Origin: Candidatus Portnoybacteria bacterium CG02_land_8_20_14_3_00_45_8
GTDB lineage: Bacteria; Patescibacteriota; Minisyncoccia; Portnoybacterales; GWB1-42-6
Assembly (NCBI GenBank): GCA_002780785.1
Contig: PEUE01000032.1
Location: 410-13,059, forward strand
DNA length: 12,650 nt
Reading direction: 5' to 3'
A model generated the notes under the pieces. It ran no database searches, had not been told where the DNA came from, and worked only from the letters and a program-made list of their open reading frames with translations. Position 1 is the first letter of the stretch; each line of letters begins with the position of its first letter. Made by a program: the position numbers and the translations under genes. Of this stretch, positions 5,351 to 11,772 are shown one piece after another.

Positions 5351-6508
5351 TTGTCTATTTTTAGCAAAAAATTAGGGGGGCTTAAATTCTCAACAAAGTT
5401 ACGAGGTTTTTTTAATTGGCTCGGCAAGGGACTAACTAAGTTCTGGCGGATGCACAGCCGATGTTTAATGTTGTCGGCTGTTATTTTGGGTATTTTTGGT
5501 TTTTTGGAATATCGCCGACCTACGATGAGCCTTATTGGTAGTATGGCCAGCTCCACCTGGGCAAGCGAGACCTTAATTGAAGAAACCGCGGATATGACCA
5601 GCGAGCAGTTGCTCGGCGGGCCGTTTAATCTAGGAGTAGTGGAGGTGCCGGTGGCCCAAGCCAGCGTTGACTTTAGCGCCGATGACGAACTAGAAAACCA
5701 GGACTTGGCTATTATGGAAGGCAGTGGTCTGACCGCGCCCAACACCCCCGCCAGCGGTTCGTTTACCAACATGAGCCGCGAGGTGGCAACTTATGTTGTG
5801 CAGTCGGGCGACTCACCCTCTTCTATCGCGATTAAATTTGGTGTTAATACCAATGTGGTCTTGTGGGCGAATAATTTGCGCGATGGCGATTTGATTAAGC
5901 CCGGCCAGTCGCTGATAATTTTGCCGATTAACGGCGTGCGGGTGAAAATTGCCGCCAAAGACACCATTGCCGCTTTGGCTAAAAAGCATAAAGGCAAGGA
6001 AAGCGAAATTAGCGCTTTCAATAATATTTATGACGACAGCAAGCTGGTAGCGGGCAATTTTATTATTATTCCGGACGGCGAGCCGGCTGCGGTGGTGATT
6101 AAAGCCAGCCCTAAAGTGACCGCGCCTCAATACGCGCAGAATAAAACACAGCTGGGCAAATGGCTGATTGCGCCGGCCGCCGGCCGCGTTTGGTCGCGGC
6201 TTCACAGCCAAAATGGCGTTGATATTTCCAACGCCTGCGGCACGCCGCTTTACGCTTCAGCCGCGGGTACGGTTATTTTAGCGGATACGGTCGGCTGGAA
6301 TTACGGCTACGGCAAATATATTATGATTAGGCACTCAAATGGCGTGGCTACGCTTTACGGCCATACCTCGCGCATCTTAGTTGAGGTTGGCCAAAGCGTT
6401 GACCAGGGGCAGTTAATTGCTTTGATGGGTTCAACCGGTCGTTCCACGGGCTGCCATGTGCACTGGGAAGTTCGCGGCGCCACCAATCCGCTGGGCACTC
6501 GCCGGTGA
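5351..6508 (+). CDS. LysM / M23 peptidase (peptidoglycan endopeptidase or envelope factor)
   Basis: This is a secreted or membrane-anchored cell-wall protein of 385 residues. A basic N-terminal region (1-37) precedes a hydrophobic segment at about residues 38-54. Two LysM peptidoglycan-binding modules follow, at about 147-192 (TYVVQSGDSPSSIAIKFG ... IKPGQSLIIL) and about 196-240. The C-terminal M23 domain reads NGVDIS, then YGH (His338) and GCHVHWEV (His369, His371), the HxH zinc and catalytic motif. The first metal-binding His, normally four residues before Asp291, is Gln287 here; His285, two residues earlier, is the only nearby candidate. The start is uncertain: a stop lies at 5342-5344, so TTG at 5351 is the first candidate and keeps the basic tail, while the first ATG is at 5450. 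The gene is divergent from uvrD and convergent with the cassette at 6583-7522. Confidence 0.9.
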   Translation: MSIFSKKLGGLKFSTKLRGFFNWLGKGLTKFWRMHSRCLMLSAVILGIFGFLEYRRPTMSLIGSMASSTWASETLIEETADMTSEQLLGGPFNLGVVEVPVAQASVDFSADDELENQDLAIMEGSGLTAPNTPASGSFTNMSREVATYVVQSGDSPSSIAIKFGVNTNVVLWANNLRDGDLIKPGQSLIILPINGVRVKIAAKDTIAALAKKHKGKESEISAFNNIYDDSKLVAGNFIIIPDGEPAAVVIKASPKVTAPQYAQNKTQLGKWLIAPAAGRVWSRLHSQNGVDISNACGTPLYASAAGTVILADTVGWNYGYGKYIMIRHSNGVATLYGHTSRILVEVGQSVDQGQLIALMGSTGRSTGCHVHWEVRGATNPLGTRR

Positions 6509-6537
6509 AATAGTGAACAAGTAAACAAGGGACAAGT

Positions 6538-6566
6538 AAAACCCCCCGCCTAGGCGGGGGGTTTTT
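6538..6566. terminator. Bidirectional intrinsic terminator
   Basis: A 9-bp GC stem, CCCCCCGCC (6542-6550) and GGCGGGGGG (6553-6561), is flanked by AAAA on the left and TTTTT on the right. A T run therefore follows the hairpin on both strands, fitting the convergent M23 gene and the 6583-7522 cassette. Confidence 0.9.
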
Positions 6567-6582
6567 GGGTTACAGAAGACTA

Positions 6583-6993
6583 TTATTTTATTTTTTTCCA
6601 CTCTCTAACAATAACAGCTACGTAAAAAGTGTCCCCTGAGCCGTAAAGGATTCTTTTTAATATTTTAAAAACTTTTTTTATGTCATAGTCTATTAGTTTT
6701 CCAACAGGCTGCTGTTTTGGACTAAGGTCATGAACTGAATTTGTATCTCTTCTATCTAAGCATGCGTAGCTGTCTACGGAAAAACAATTATAGTTTGCTC
6801 TCAGTAATTTCCAGGCATTTGATAAATAGCGAGGCGCCCTAGAGGTTATCACAGAACATAAAAGATTGTGTTCAAAGCCCATAATTGCTGAGGGTAGTAA
6901 GATTAGCGCAAAATGTTCAGCTGACGCGCCGGTATCAGTGAAAACGTATTTTTTAAAATGAAGAATGTCAGCGGCTCGGTAGTTATTAACCAT
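6583..6993 (-). CDS. Hypothetical protein, candidate toxin of a Panacea-type toxin-antitoxin pair
   Basis: I do not recognise this 136-residue protein with certainty. It has no signal peptide or membrane segment. A hydrophobic strand EHFALILLPS, then LLCSVITSR, then FSVDSYACLDRRDTNSV and a final helix-like KKVFKILKRILYG give an order reminiscent of MazF/PemK-like beta-barrel RNases (strand, 'TS' strand, long C-terminal helix). The family's usual N-terminal GxxRPalVl is not clearly present (TDTGASAEHFALILL). It starts one base after the stop of the 6995-7522 gene (TAA-A-ATG) without a Shine-Dalgarno sequence, so translation is probably coupled. The position directly downstream of a Panacea-domain gene is the main reason to call it a toxin. 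Its base composition is visibly more AT-rich than comM or the M23 gene, suggesting acquisition. It ends just before the terminator at 6538-6566. Confidence 0.6.
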   Translation of the reverse strand: MVNNYRAADILHFKKYVFTDTGASAEHFALILLPSAIMGFEHNLLCSVITSRAPRYLSNAWKLLRANYNCFSVDSYACLDRRDTNSVHDLSPKQQPVGKLIDYDIKKVFKILKRILYGSGDTFYVAVIVREWKKIK

Positions 6994-6994
6994 T

Positions 6995-7522
6995 TTAGGC
7001 GGTAATTATTTCAAGAATATCTTCATCAAGAGGAATAGACTCAAAACTTATTCTAAGGCCGCTAAGGATATCGGTCTTAGCCTTTTTCTCTTCAGCTAGA
7101 ATTTCTTTCATGGGTTCGGTATTATAAACAATTTCTTTAAGTTTTTTTATTGTTAAGCCAAGATAAGACTCAAAGACACTATTCATGAATAAAACTTCGG
7201 ACTCTTTAAAATCAAATTTCTTTATTTGTTTTTTTAAAGAGATACAGTGTCGGCTATGGGTATAATCTGGTTTTTTTGTTTCTTTAATATTTATATATTT
7301 ATCGTTTAATTTTTCTAGCGCCCTAAAAATATCAATAGATATAGGTCCGTTTTTTTCTCGAACAAAACTAATTGAGTCAAAAAAGCTTTTTCCAGTGAAG
7401 CGGTAAGACTCAACTTCCAATAAAAAAACAAGCTTAAATAACTCAATTTTTGATAGGTTATCTAAGCCTTTTAGATTAGCCCGCGTTAGGAGATATAATA
7501 TTGTATTTTCTAATCTCCCCAT
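6995..7522 (-). CDS. Panacea (DUF4065)-like antitoxin
   Basis: This 175-residue soluble protein has the arrangement of the Panacea/DUF4065 domain: IELFKLVFLLEVESYRFTGK (residues 26-45) with the KL-[YF]-x-x-E/D signature, then the loop FVREKNGPISIDIFRALEKL (53-72) carrying the conserved Gly-Pro, and a later KEIVYNTEPMKEIL segment. Panacea domains neutralise many unrelated toxins, usually from an adjacent gene (Kurata and colleagues' PanAT systems; also SocA). Here the partner would be the gene immediately downstream, one base away. The ATG at 7522 is supported by a -10-like box 5-10 nt upstream. The cassette sits between comM and a convergent terminator and is AT-rich, as expected for a horizontally moved module. 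Assignment is by motif pattern only. Confidence 0.68.
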   Translation of the reverse strand: MGRLENTILYLLTRANLKGLDNLSKIELFKLVFLLEVESYRFTGKSFFDSISFVREKNGPISIDIFRALEKLNDKYINIKETKKPDYTHSRHCISLKKQIKKFDFKESEVLFMNSVFESYLGLTIKKLKEIVYNTEPMKEILAEEKKAKTDILSGLRISFESIPLDEDILEIITA

Positions 7523-7527
7523 GTTTA

Positions 7528-7562
7528 ATAATAGGATACCACATTAAGAGAAAGTTCGTAAA
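7528..7562 (-). promoter_or_regulatory. Promoter of the toxin-antitoxin cassette, near-leaderless
   Basis: On the minus strand TTTACG (7557-7562) and TATCCT (7533-7538) are spaced 18 nt; an overlapping TATTAT (7528-7533) is a better -10 box but lacks a good -35 box. Either places the transcription start within about 4 nt of the ATG at 7522. Confidence 0.45.
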
Positions 7563-7589
7563 GGGTTTAAAAAAAATAGATGGTTTCTT

Positions 7590-9131
7590 TCAAAAGTTAT
7601 CTTCTCTGGGCCGATATTGGAGCGCTTCGGCCAGATGCTGGGCTTGGATTTGCTCGGTGCCGGCCAAGTCCGCAATGGTGCGGGCCAGTTTCAGCATGCG
7701 ATGGTAGGCGCGGGCGGATAAATGTAGATTATTGACCGCGGTTTTCAAAATTTCTTGGCCAGCGCTATCCAGCTGGCAATATTTTTTCATTTGCGGCAGG
7801 TTCATAGCGGAATTGGTTTGGATGTGTTCATTGCGGAAACGTTCTGTCTGCCGTTGGCGCGCTGTTTGCACGCGCGCTCGCACAGCGGATGATTCTTCCC
7901 CGACTTTTTCGGTGGCCAGCTTATCGTATTTGATGGCCGGCACATCAATGTGCAAGTCAATGCGGTCCAGCAGGGGCCCTGAAATGCGGCGTTTGTATCG
8001 GCTAATTAAGGCCGGAGAGCAGATGCATTGTTTTTCGGGATTAGTGTGGTGGCCGCAGGGGCAAGGGTTCATGGCCGCTACCAGCATAAACTGGGCCGGA
8101 AACTCTAAAGCCCCTGAAGCGCGCGATACAACGATGACGCCATCCTCCAGCGGTTGGCGCAGGGCTTCCAGAACATCGCGGTGAAACTCGGGCAGTTCAT
8201 CCAAAAACAGCACGCCGCGGTGCGACAGAGTAATTTCGCCGGGCTTAGGATGATTGCCGCCGCCCACCAGCGCCACGGCGGAGGCCGTATGGTGCGGACT
8301 GCGGAAGGGGCGTTGTGTTAAAACCGGCTTAGCTGAGTTTAAGCGGCCGGCAATACTGAAAATCTTAGTTACTTCCAGCGCTTCATCAAAAGTTAATGGC
8401 GGCAAAATACTGGGCAGAGTGCGGGCCAGCAATGTTTTTCCCGTGCCGGGCGGTCCCGTCATTAAAATATTATGATGCCCAGCCGCGGCAATTTCCAGGG
8501 CGCGCTTGGCATGTTCCTGGCCCTTAATATAGGCCAGGTCAGACCCGCTGGCTAGCTCGTCAAAAATAAAGTCCAACTTGGTTGGGGGTTGGGGCTCCAG
8601 AATTTGTTTTTGTTCCAGGTGTAAAAACAGCTGCTGGAGCGAATCCAGGCCAAAAACTTTGATTTCTTTAATCAGGGCGGCTTCCGCGGCGTTAGCTGTC
8701 GGCACAAAAATTTCTTCAAATCCCCTATCGCGCGCCATCAAAGCCATTGGCAGGACACCGCTTACCGGCCGAAGCTTACCTTCCAGCGCCAGTTCTCCGA
8801 CAAAGATTTTTTTATTGACTTGGCTGGCCAGCAGCTGCTCGGAAGCCAATAAAAAAGCCACGGCAATGGGCAAATCATAAGCCGGGCCTTCCTTTTTGAT
8901 ATCAGCGGGCGCTAAATTAACGATCACGCGGCGGTTGGTGTGATGTGGCGGCGAGGCGCCGGAGTTTTTAATGGCCGAGGAAACCCGTTCCTTGGCTTCG
9001 TTAACCGCGGCGTCGGGCAGGCCGACGATTTGAAAACTATGCAAGCCCGGACTCATATCTACTTCAACTTCAATGGGCTGGCAACTAAGACCGAGAGTAG
9101 CGGCAGAAAATACTTTGGCGGGTGAAGGCAT
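7590..9131 (-). CDS. comM: ComM/YifB family AAA+ protein (Mg-chelatase-like)
   Basis: This is an AAA+ ATPase. In naturally competent bacteria ComM is a hexameric branch-migration helicase promoting integration of transforming DNA. From the ATG at 9131 it has 513 residues, the usual family length. The N-terminal ChlI/Lon-like domain contains FQIVGLPDAAVNEAKERV and NLAPADIKKEGPAYDLPIA. The AAA+ core has Walker A GPPGTGKT (226-233), FRSPHHTAS, Walker B VLFLDE (308-312) and AAMNPCPCG followed by two further Cys, a feature of the family. LISRYKRRISGPLLDRIDLH and the C-terminal sensor domain (LSARAYHRMLKLARTIADL) complete it. An in-frame TTG at 9155 would add eight residues; family members start at the equivalent of the ATG. 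In a lineage with type IV pili it would fit DNA uptake, but no pilus gene is in the window. No Shine-Dalgarno sequence is visible. Confidence 0.95.
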   Translation of the reverse strand: MPSPAKVFSAATLGLSCQPIEVEVDMSPGLHSFQIVGLPDAAVNEAKERVSSAIKNSGASPPHHTNRRVIVNLAPADIKKEGPAYDLPIAVAFLLASEQLLASQVNKKIFVGELALEGKLRPVSGVLPMALMARDRGFEEIFVPTANAAEAALIKEIKVFGLDSLQQLFLHLEQKQILEPQPPTKLDFIFDELASGSDLAYIKGQEHAKRALEIAAAGHHNILMTGPPGTGKTLLARTLPSILPPLTFDEALEVTKIFSIAGRLNSAKPVLTQRPFRSPHHTASAVALVGGGNHPKPGEITLSHRGVLFLDELPEFHRDVLEALRQPLEDGVIVVSRASGALEFPAQFMLVAAMNPCPCGHHTNPEKQCICSPALISRYKRRISGPLLDRIDLHIDVPAIKYDKLATEKVGEESSAVRARVQTARQRQTERFRNEHIQTNSAMNLPQMKKYCQLDSAGQEILKTAVNNLHLSARAYHRMLKLARTIADLAGTEQIQAQHLAEALQYRPREDNF

Positions 9132-9203
9132 AGGCTGAAAATTTTCAAGTTTCAATTCTCAATTTTTCGCCTTTTGGGTGACCACTCATAGGGCGGCAAT
9201 AAT

Positions 9204-9220
9204 GTCCCGCTTCGCGGGAC
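9204..9220. repeat. Hairpin in the comM leader region
   Basis: GTCCCGC and GCGGGAC pair perfectly across a 3-nt loop. It lies between the predicted comM promoter (9256-9284) and the comM start. Direct repeats of ATTGATAATTG-type sequence are next to it at 9224-9250. It may be another dispersed palindrome or a leader structure. Confidence 0.6.
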
Positions 9221-9255
9221 TGGATTGATAATTGATTATTGATAATTGGTTATTT

Positions 9256-9284
9256 ATTATAGTATAACTTTTACCAAACAAAAA
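9256..9284 (-). promoter_or_regulatory. Probable comM promoter
   Basis: A perfect TATAAT lies at 9256-9261 on the minus strand with a weak TTTTTG (9279-9284) 17 nt upstream. It sits directly after the dksA terminator and would give comM a leader of roughly 118 nt, unlike the near-leaderless genes around it. Confidence 0.5.
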
Positions 9285-9304
9285 AACCACCGGCTGGGGT
9301 GGTT
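9278..9304 (-). terminator. Intrinsic terminator of the dksA-like gene
   Basis: On the minus strand AACCACC pairs with GGTGGTT (9285-9304) across a 6-nt loop and is followed by a run of T. It lies 23 nt beyond the stop codon of the gene at 9328-9690. Confidence 0.85.
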
Positions 9305-9327
9305 TGGTCAGATAGAAAATCGGGCGG

Positions 9328-9690
9328 CTACTTTTTATGGCACTTAAGACAAGCTTTTGCCTCGGGCATTATATCCAGGCGCTTGGGGTCAATCGGCCCT
9401 TGGCAGTTTTCACAGACGCCGTAAGTTCCACCGGCAATTTTTTCCAGGGCCTTGTTTATTTCAACCAATCTTAACTCCAGCGCATACTCAATTGGCAAGG
9501 CGCTGTCGTAGGTTGCCACTTTTAAGGCCGCTTCATCCGGGCTTTGAATTTGTCCCAAGTCCGGAAAGCGGGTATCATAATCGCCGGCCACCTTAATGTC
9601 TTTCTCGGTAAAGGTCGCCAGCTCTGCTTCGGCCTTGGCTTTGTGTTCCAGGAGTTTGGCTTTCAGTTGTTCTAACATTTTTTTATCCAT
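9328..9690 (-). CDS. DksA/TraR family C4 zinc-finger protein
   Basis: This is a small regulator of the DksA/TraR superfamily, whose members enter the RNA polymerase secondary channel and modulate initiation, often with ppGpp. The 120 residues contain an N-terminal helical region (about 1-30, MLEQLKAKLLEHKAKAEAEL), a central helix (about 65-88) and the C-terminal zinc finger: Cys93-x2-Cys96-x17-Cys114-x2-Cys117, with GTYGVCENCQGPI and RLDIMPEAKACLKC. Its length and YG-C pattern fit the short TraR/YteA-like branch more than E. coli DksA (151 residues). The loop between the helices is IQSPDEAALK; whether it carries the acidic tip residues needed for DksA activity cannot be settled by eye. It has its own promoter and terminator, so it is monocistronic. 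The ncRNA candidate lies just upstream on the same strand. Confidence 0.93.
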   Translation of the reverse strand: MDKKMLEQLKAKLLEHKAKAEAELATFTEKDIKVAGDYDTRFPDLGQIQSPDEAALKVATYDSALPIEYALELRLVEINKALEKIAGGTYGVCENCQGPIDPKRLDIMPEAKACLKCHKK

Positions 9691-9702
9691 AGCTTTACCT
9701 AT

Positions 9703-9732
9703 ATTATAAGGTCAGGCCTTGCAATAAAGCAA
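9703..9732 (-). promoter_or_regulatory. Promoter of the dksA-like gene, short leader
   Basis: On the minus strand TTGCTT (9727-9732) and a perfect TATAAT (9703-9708) are spaced 18 nt. The expected start near 9696 leaves a leader of about 6 nt before the ATG at 9690. Confidence 0.65.
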
Positions 9733-9770
9733 CCCCTGCTGGTCTAAACTATAAGTGAACCAATTATAAA

Positions 9771-9795
9771 TAAAAAAAACACCGCTTGTCGGTGT
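9771..9795 (-). terminator. Intrinsic terminator of the candidate ncRNA
   Basis: On the minus strand ACACCG pairs with CGGTGT (9779-9795) across the loop ACAAG and is followed by an uninterrupted run of eight T (9772-9779). No coding gene ends nearby on this strand, so it must end some other transcript. Confidence 0.88.
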
Positions 9796-10063
9796 CGGTC
9801 TGGACTGAGGGTTTTTAAAATTATTGAGGGGCGTTATGAGCCCGAATTATATAAATTATTACAAGGGTTCAACGCCCCTCAGCCTTTATGCACTATTGCC
9901 CTTTATTAGGACAGACCTCTTTGGCTTTATTTTTATGCAGCCATTGAAAGTACTTATAGCGTACAAAGGAAAAAATGGTCCTTAACCAGTTATTCCTGCT
10001 CAACGCAGGTATTGGATAGGAATCCAATAACTTTTTTAAAGTAACTAACCAGTCAATGACTCT
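9771..10063 (-). ncRNA. Candidate structured non-coding RNA, family unknown
   Basis: About 290 nt lie between a consensus promoter (10070-10098) and a strong intrinsic terminator (9771-9795), with no ATG- or GTG-started frame of useful length on this strand. The segment is rich in complementary arms: 10011-10017/10022-10028 (7 bp, 4-nt loop), 9995-9999/10005-10009 (5 bp), 9922-9926/9939-9943 (5 bp), 9826-9835/9871-9880 (10 bp, perfect), and a long-range pair 9797-9802/9912-9917 (6 bp). A second long-range pair, 9805-9811/9876-9882 (7 bp), competes with the 10-bp hairpin. I see no RNase P RNA, SRP RNA or tmRNA hallmarks. 6S RNA or a lineage-specific RNA remain possible. The transcript ends before the dksA promoter, so it is probably an independent trans-acting or housekeeping RNA rather than a dksA leader. 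Confidence 0.6.
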
Positions 10064-10069
10064 AATGAT

Positions 10070-10098
10070 ATTCTAACACTGGGCTAAACTTGTGTCAA
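10070..10098 (-). promoter_or_regulatory. Strong promoter of the candidate ncRNA
   Basis: On the minus strand a perfect TTGACA (10093-10098) and TAGAAT (10070-10075) are spaced exactly 17 nt. This is the best -35/-10 pair in the window. Transcription should start near 10063. Confidence 0.75.
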
Positions 10099-10133
10099 TC
10101 CTGGCCTATCCACATATTCTCCACAGCCCAGGC

Positions 10134-10832
10134 CTAATCAATTACCCTGTCAATGGTTTCTTTGAGGGCGTTAAGATCACTACTGATTAAAAAATAGTTT
10201 TGAACCTGAACATAAAAGAGATTCGCTTGGCTCTGATTTAATTCTTTGACTTTAGTAATGGTGGTTTGGCGGTAGTCCTCGTCGGCCAGGTCAAAATTTT
10301 GTTTAAGTTGCTGAGTAGTTTGTTTAAGCAGGGCGTCAAAATCGTTACGGCTGGCTTGTCTGGTAGTAAAAATCAGCCAAGCGGGTCGCGGCCCGACCTT
10401 GGGCAATATTGCTAGAGCCATTTTATTGTCAAAGAGGCCTGAGATAGCATCAAGCGAGGACAGCTGGTTTTTAGCCAAGAATTTTTTTGTTGTTTCTTGG
10501 GCCCAGTTAAAGGGCGGCCAGCTATACTGGTTTTTGGAGAGCGCCACAACTATTTCTTTGAGGGCGGTCTGGTCAAAGTAAGCCACCAGAGCGGTTTTTG
10601 GGGGCATCAGATTGTCAAAAGGCAAAGGCGGTTTGACAATGAAAAAGCAAATCAACGCTACTCCTTCCCCAATAGCCGCGGCTATCAAGGCCCAAAACAG
10701 CCAACGGAGATAGCGGGCAATGACGGGCTTTTGGGCATTTTCCGGGCTGGGAGTTAAGTTTAGGACGTTTTTAACTTCCGTCTCGCTGGGCTTAGCCGTC
10801 CGTCTTATTTTTATGGGAATAAATGAAGCCAT
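10134..10832 (-). CDS. DUF3352-like single-pass membrane protein
   Basis: I cannot assign a function. The 232-residue protein has a basic, probably cytoplasmic N-terminus (about 1-42), one membrane segment at about 43-66 (LFWALIAAAIGEGVALICFFIV) and an outside domain beginning LMPPKTALVAYFDQ, as in DUF3352-type proteins where a 'P-x-x-T/S-A-L' strand opens the domain. Its second half contains PAWLIFTTRQASRNDFDALL and, at the end, YFLISSDLNALKETIDRVID. A similar order of segments occurs in the protein at 11773-12650, so the two look like distant relatives. It starts 5 nt after the nucleotidyltransferase gene with no Shine-Dalgarno sequence and is the last gene of the cluster; the ncRNA promoter follows at once. 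Confidence 0.72.
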   Translation of the reverse strand: MASFIPIKIRRTAKPSETEVKNVLNLTPSPENAQKPVIARYLRWLFWALIAAAIGEGVALICFFIVKPPLPFDNLMPPKTALVAYFDQTALKEIVVALSKNQYSWPPFNWAQETTKKFLAKNQLSSLDAISGLFDNKMALAILPKVGPRPAWLIFTTRQASRNDFDALLKQTTQQLKQNFDLADEDYRQTTITKVKELNQSQANLFYVQVQNYFLISSDLNALKETIDRVID

Positions 10833-10837
10833 AGATT

Positions 10838-11770
10838 TTAGATTAAACTGGCTAGACGTTGATTAAAGACCTGCAGCAGTTGGTAGCTTTTGGAATGGGG
10901 GTGGAACATTAAACAAGTGGAGCTGGTATAGATTTGGTCGTCGGGTTGATTTTCATTTTTTAGACGAATGCGTTGGCCCTGCCATCGGCCAAAAGTTTTT
11001 TCCAGTCGTTCCCCTATCCGGTCGCCCAGCAGCCATTCAGCGATTCGGCGCAAGATGCCCAAGAAGGGGCTGGGTGTTATTTTTTTGGCGCCGATAAAAT
11101 TTGACCAGGGGTAAACAGCTAAAAAGTCCTTGAGCCAGCTGTTTTGGGTTAAAAATTGTTGGTAAAGTCCATCGGCAATTTCTAATACCGGTGTCATTCG
11201 GCCGTATTCTTGGGCTGAATGGAAATCGTGGGGTTTGGCCGCGTGTTTTATTTCTAAGCCCGCTTGCGTTAGGTAGCAGTTTAGACATAGCCGGTCGCGT
11301 GTTGCCCGGCCGTGGCGGCGGATGCCCAACATCGCGGTGAGCGCCGTCAAAAAAGTTCGCGCTGTCCATAATCGGTCGCTTTGCGCTACCACCAGCAAAT
11401 CAAAGTCGCTGCTCGGCTGGGTGTTATAGGCGGTGAGGGAACCCGTCACGGCTACTAACTTTAAAAAAGGTACCAGCGCCAGACGTTTTACCAGCGTGCG
11501 CAGTTTTTTCCATTTAAGCTGGGATAATTTTAGGCGGTCCCCGCGCAGCGCTAGCAGTCCATCGCGTTTTTTAAGAAAGTAAAGGCCTTGGCGCGTCTTA
11601 ATCCGTTCGGCTAGCCAATCGGAGCTTGCTAGTGTTTGCTGTATTTGAAAAAAAGATACCTCGGGCTTCACGGCCGGGAGGTATTTGAAAATTTCTAAAG
11701 CCGTTAAGGGGCGGTCCAATAAGTCGTAGTAGATTATCGGAGTGATAATAGCTTTTTCCAGTGAAGTCAT
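10838..11770 (-). CDS. Winged-helix plus nucleotidyltransferase-fold protein
   Basis: The 310-residue soluble protein begins with a winged-helix-like region (about 1-70: IIYYDLLDRPLTALEIFKYL ... LYFLKKRDGLLALR). A pol-beta-type nucleotidyltransferase core follows: VAVTGSLTAYNTQPSSDFDLLVV, with Gly110-Ser111 and the metal-binding Asp122/Asp124. These nucleotidyltransferases transfer NMP to proteins, RNA or small molecules; the substrate here is unknown. A third catalytic acid should lie further on, perhaps in GLEIKHA (not certain). The C-terminal part (about 200-310) has no recognisable motif. The first residues up to the YYDLLDRPLT block match a pattern I associate with Patescibacteria proteins of this kind. 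It is sandwiched between two membrane proteins with gaps of 2 and 5 nt, so it is almost surely in one operon with them. Confidence 0.8.
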   Translation of the reverse strand: MTSLEKAIITPIIYYDLLDRPLTALEIFKYLPAVKPEVSFFQIQQTLASSDWLAERIKTRQGLYFLKKRDGLLALRGDRLKLSQLKWKKLRTLVKRLALVPFLKLVAVTGSLTAYNTQPSSDFDLLVVAQSDRLWTARTFLTALTAMLGIRRHGRATRDRLCLNCYLTQAGLEIKHAAKPHDFHSAQEYGRMTPVLEIADGLYQQFLTQNSWLKDFLAVYPWSNFIGAKKITPSPFLGILRRIAEWLLGDRIGERLEKTFGRWQGQRIRLKNENQPDDQIYTSSTCLMFHPHSKSYQLLQVFNQRLASLI

Positions 11771-11772
11771 AG

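Noticed and set aside
7732-8184. 150-codon open frame antisense to comM
   Set aside because: It overlaps the conserved AAA+ core on the other strand and has no recognisable features.
9224-9250. ATTGATAATTG direct repeats as a possible CRISPR or iteron array
   Set aside because: Only two adjacent copies, AT-rich and without regular spacers; they resemble low-complexity intergenic filler.
9930-9945. Possible tmRNA tag end (GCT GCA TAA on the minus strand)
   Set aside because: There is no tRNA-like 3' end or acceptor stem, and an in-frame stop lies a few codons upstream, so a tmRNA is not supported.
9836-9985. Plus-strand frame of 49 codons starting MSPNYINYY, with a GAGGGG-like sequence before the ATG
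   Set aside because: The apparent ribosome binding site is one arm of the 10-bp ncRNA hairpin, the composition is not protein-like, and the strong promoter and terminator point to the other strand.
9893-10069. Minus-strand open frame inside the ncRNA segment (contains YKYFQWLHKNKAKEVCPNKG)
   Set aside because: It has no ATG or GTG, only internal TTG codons, and coincides with perfect hairpins. It is kept as a small alternative to the ncRNA call but is not annotated.
10106-10125. Two DnaA-box-like 9-mers (CTATCCACA, TTCTCCACA) between the DUF3352-like gene and the ncRNA promoter
   Set aside because: Both are imperfect and only two are present; no origin context.
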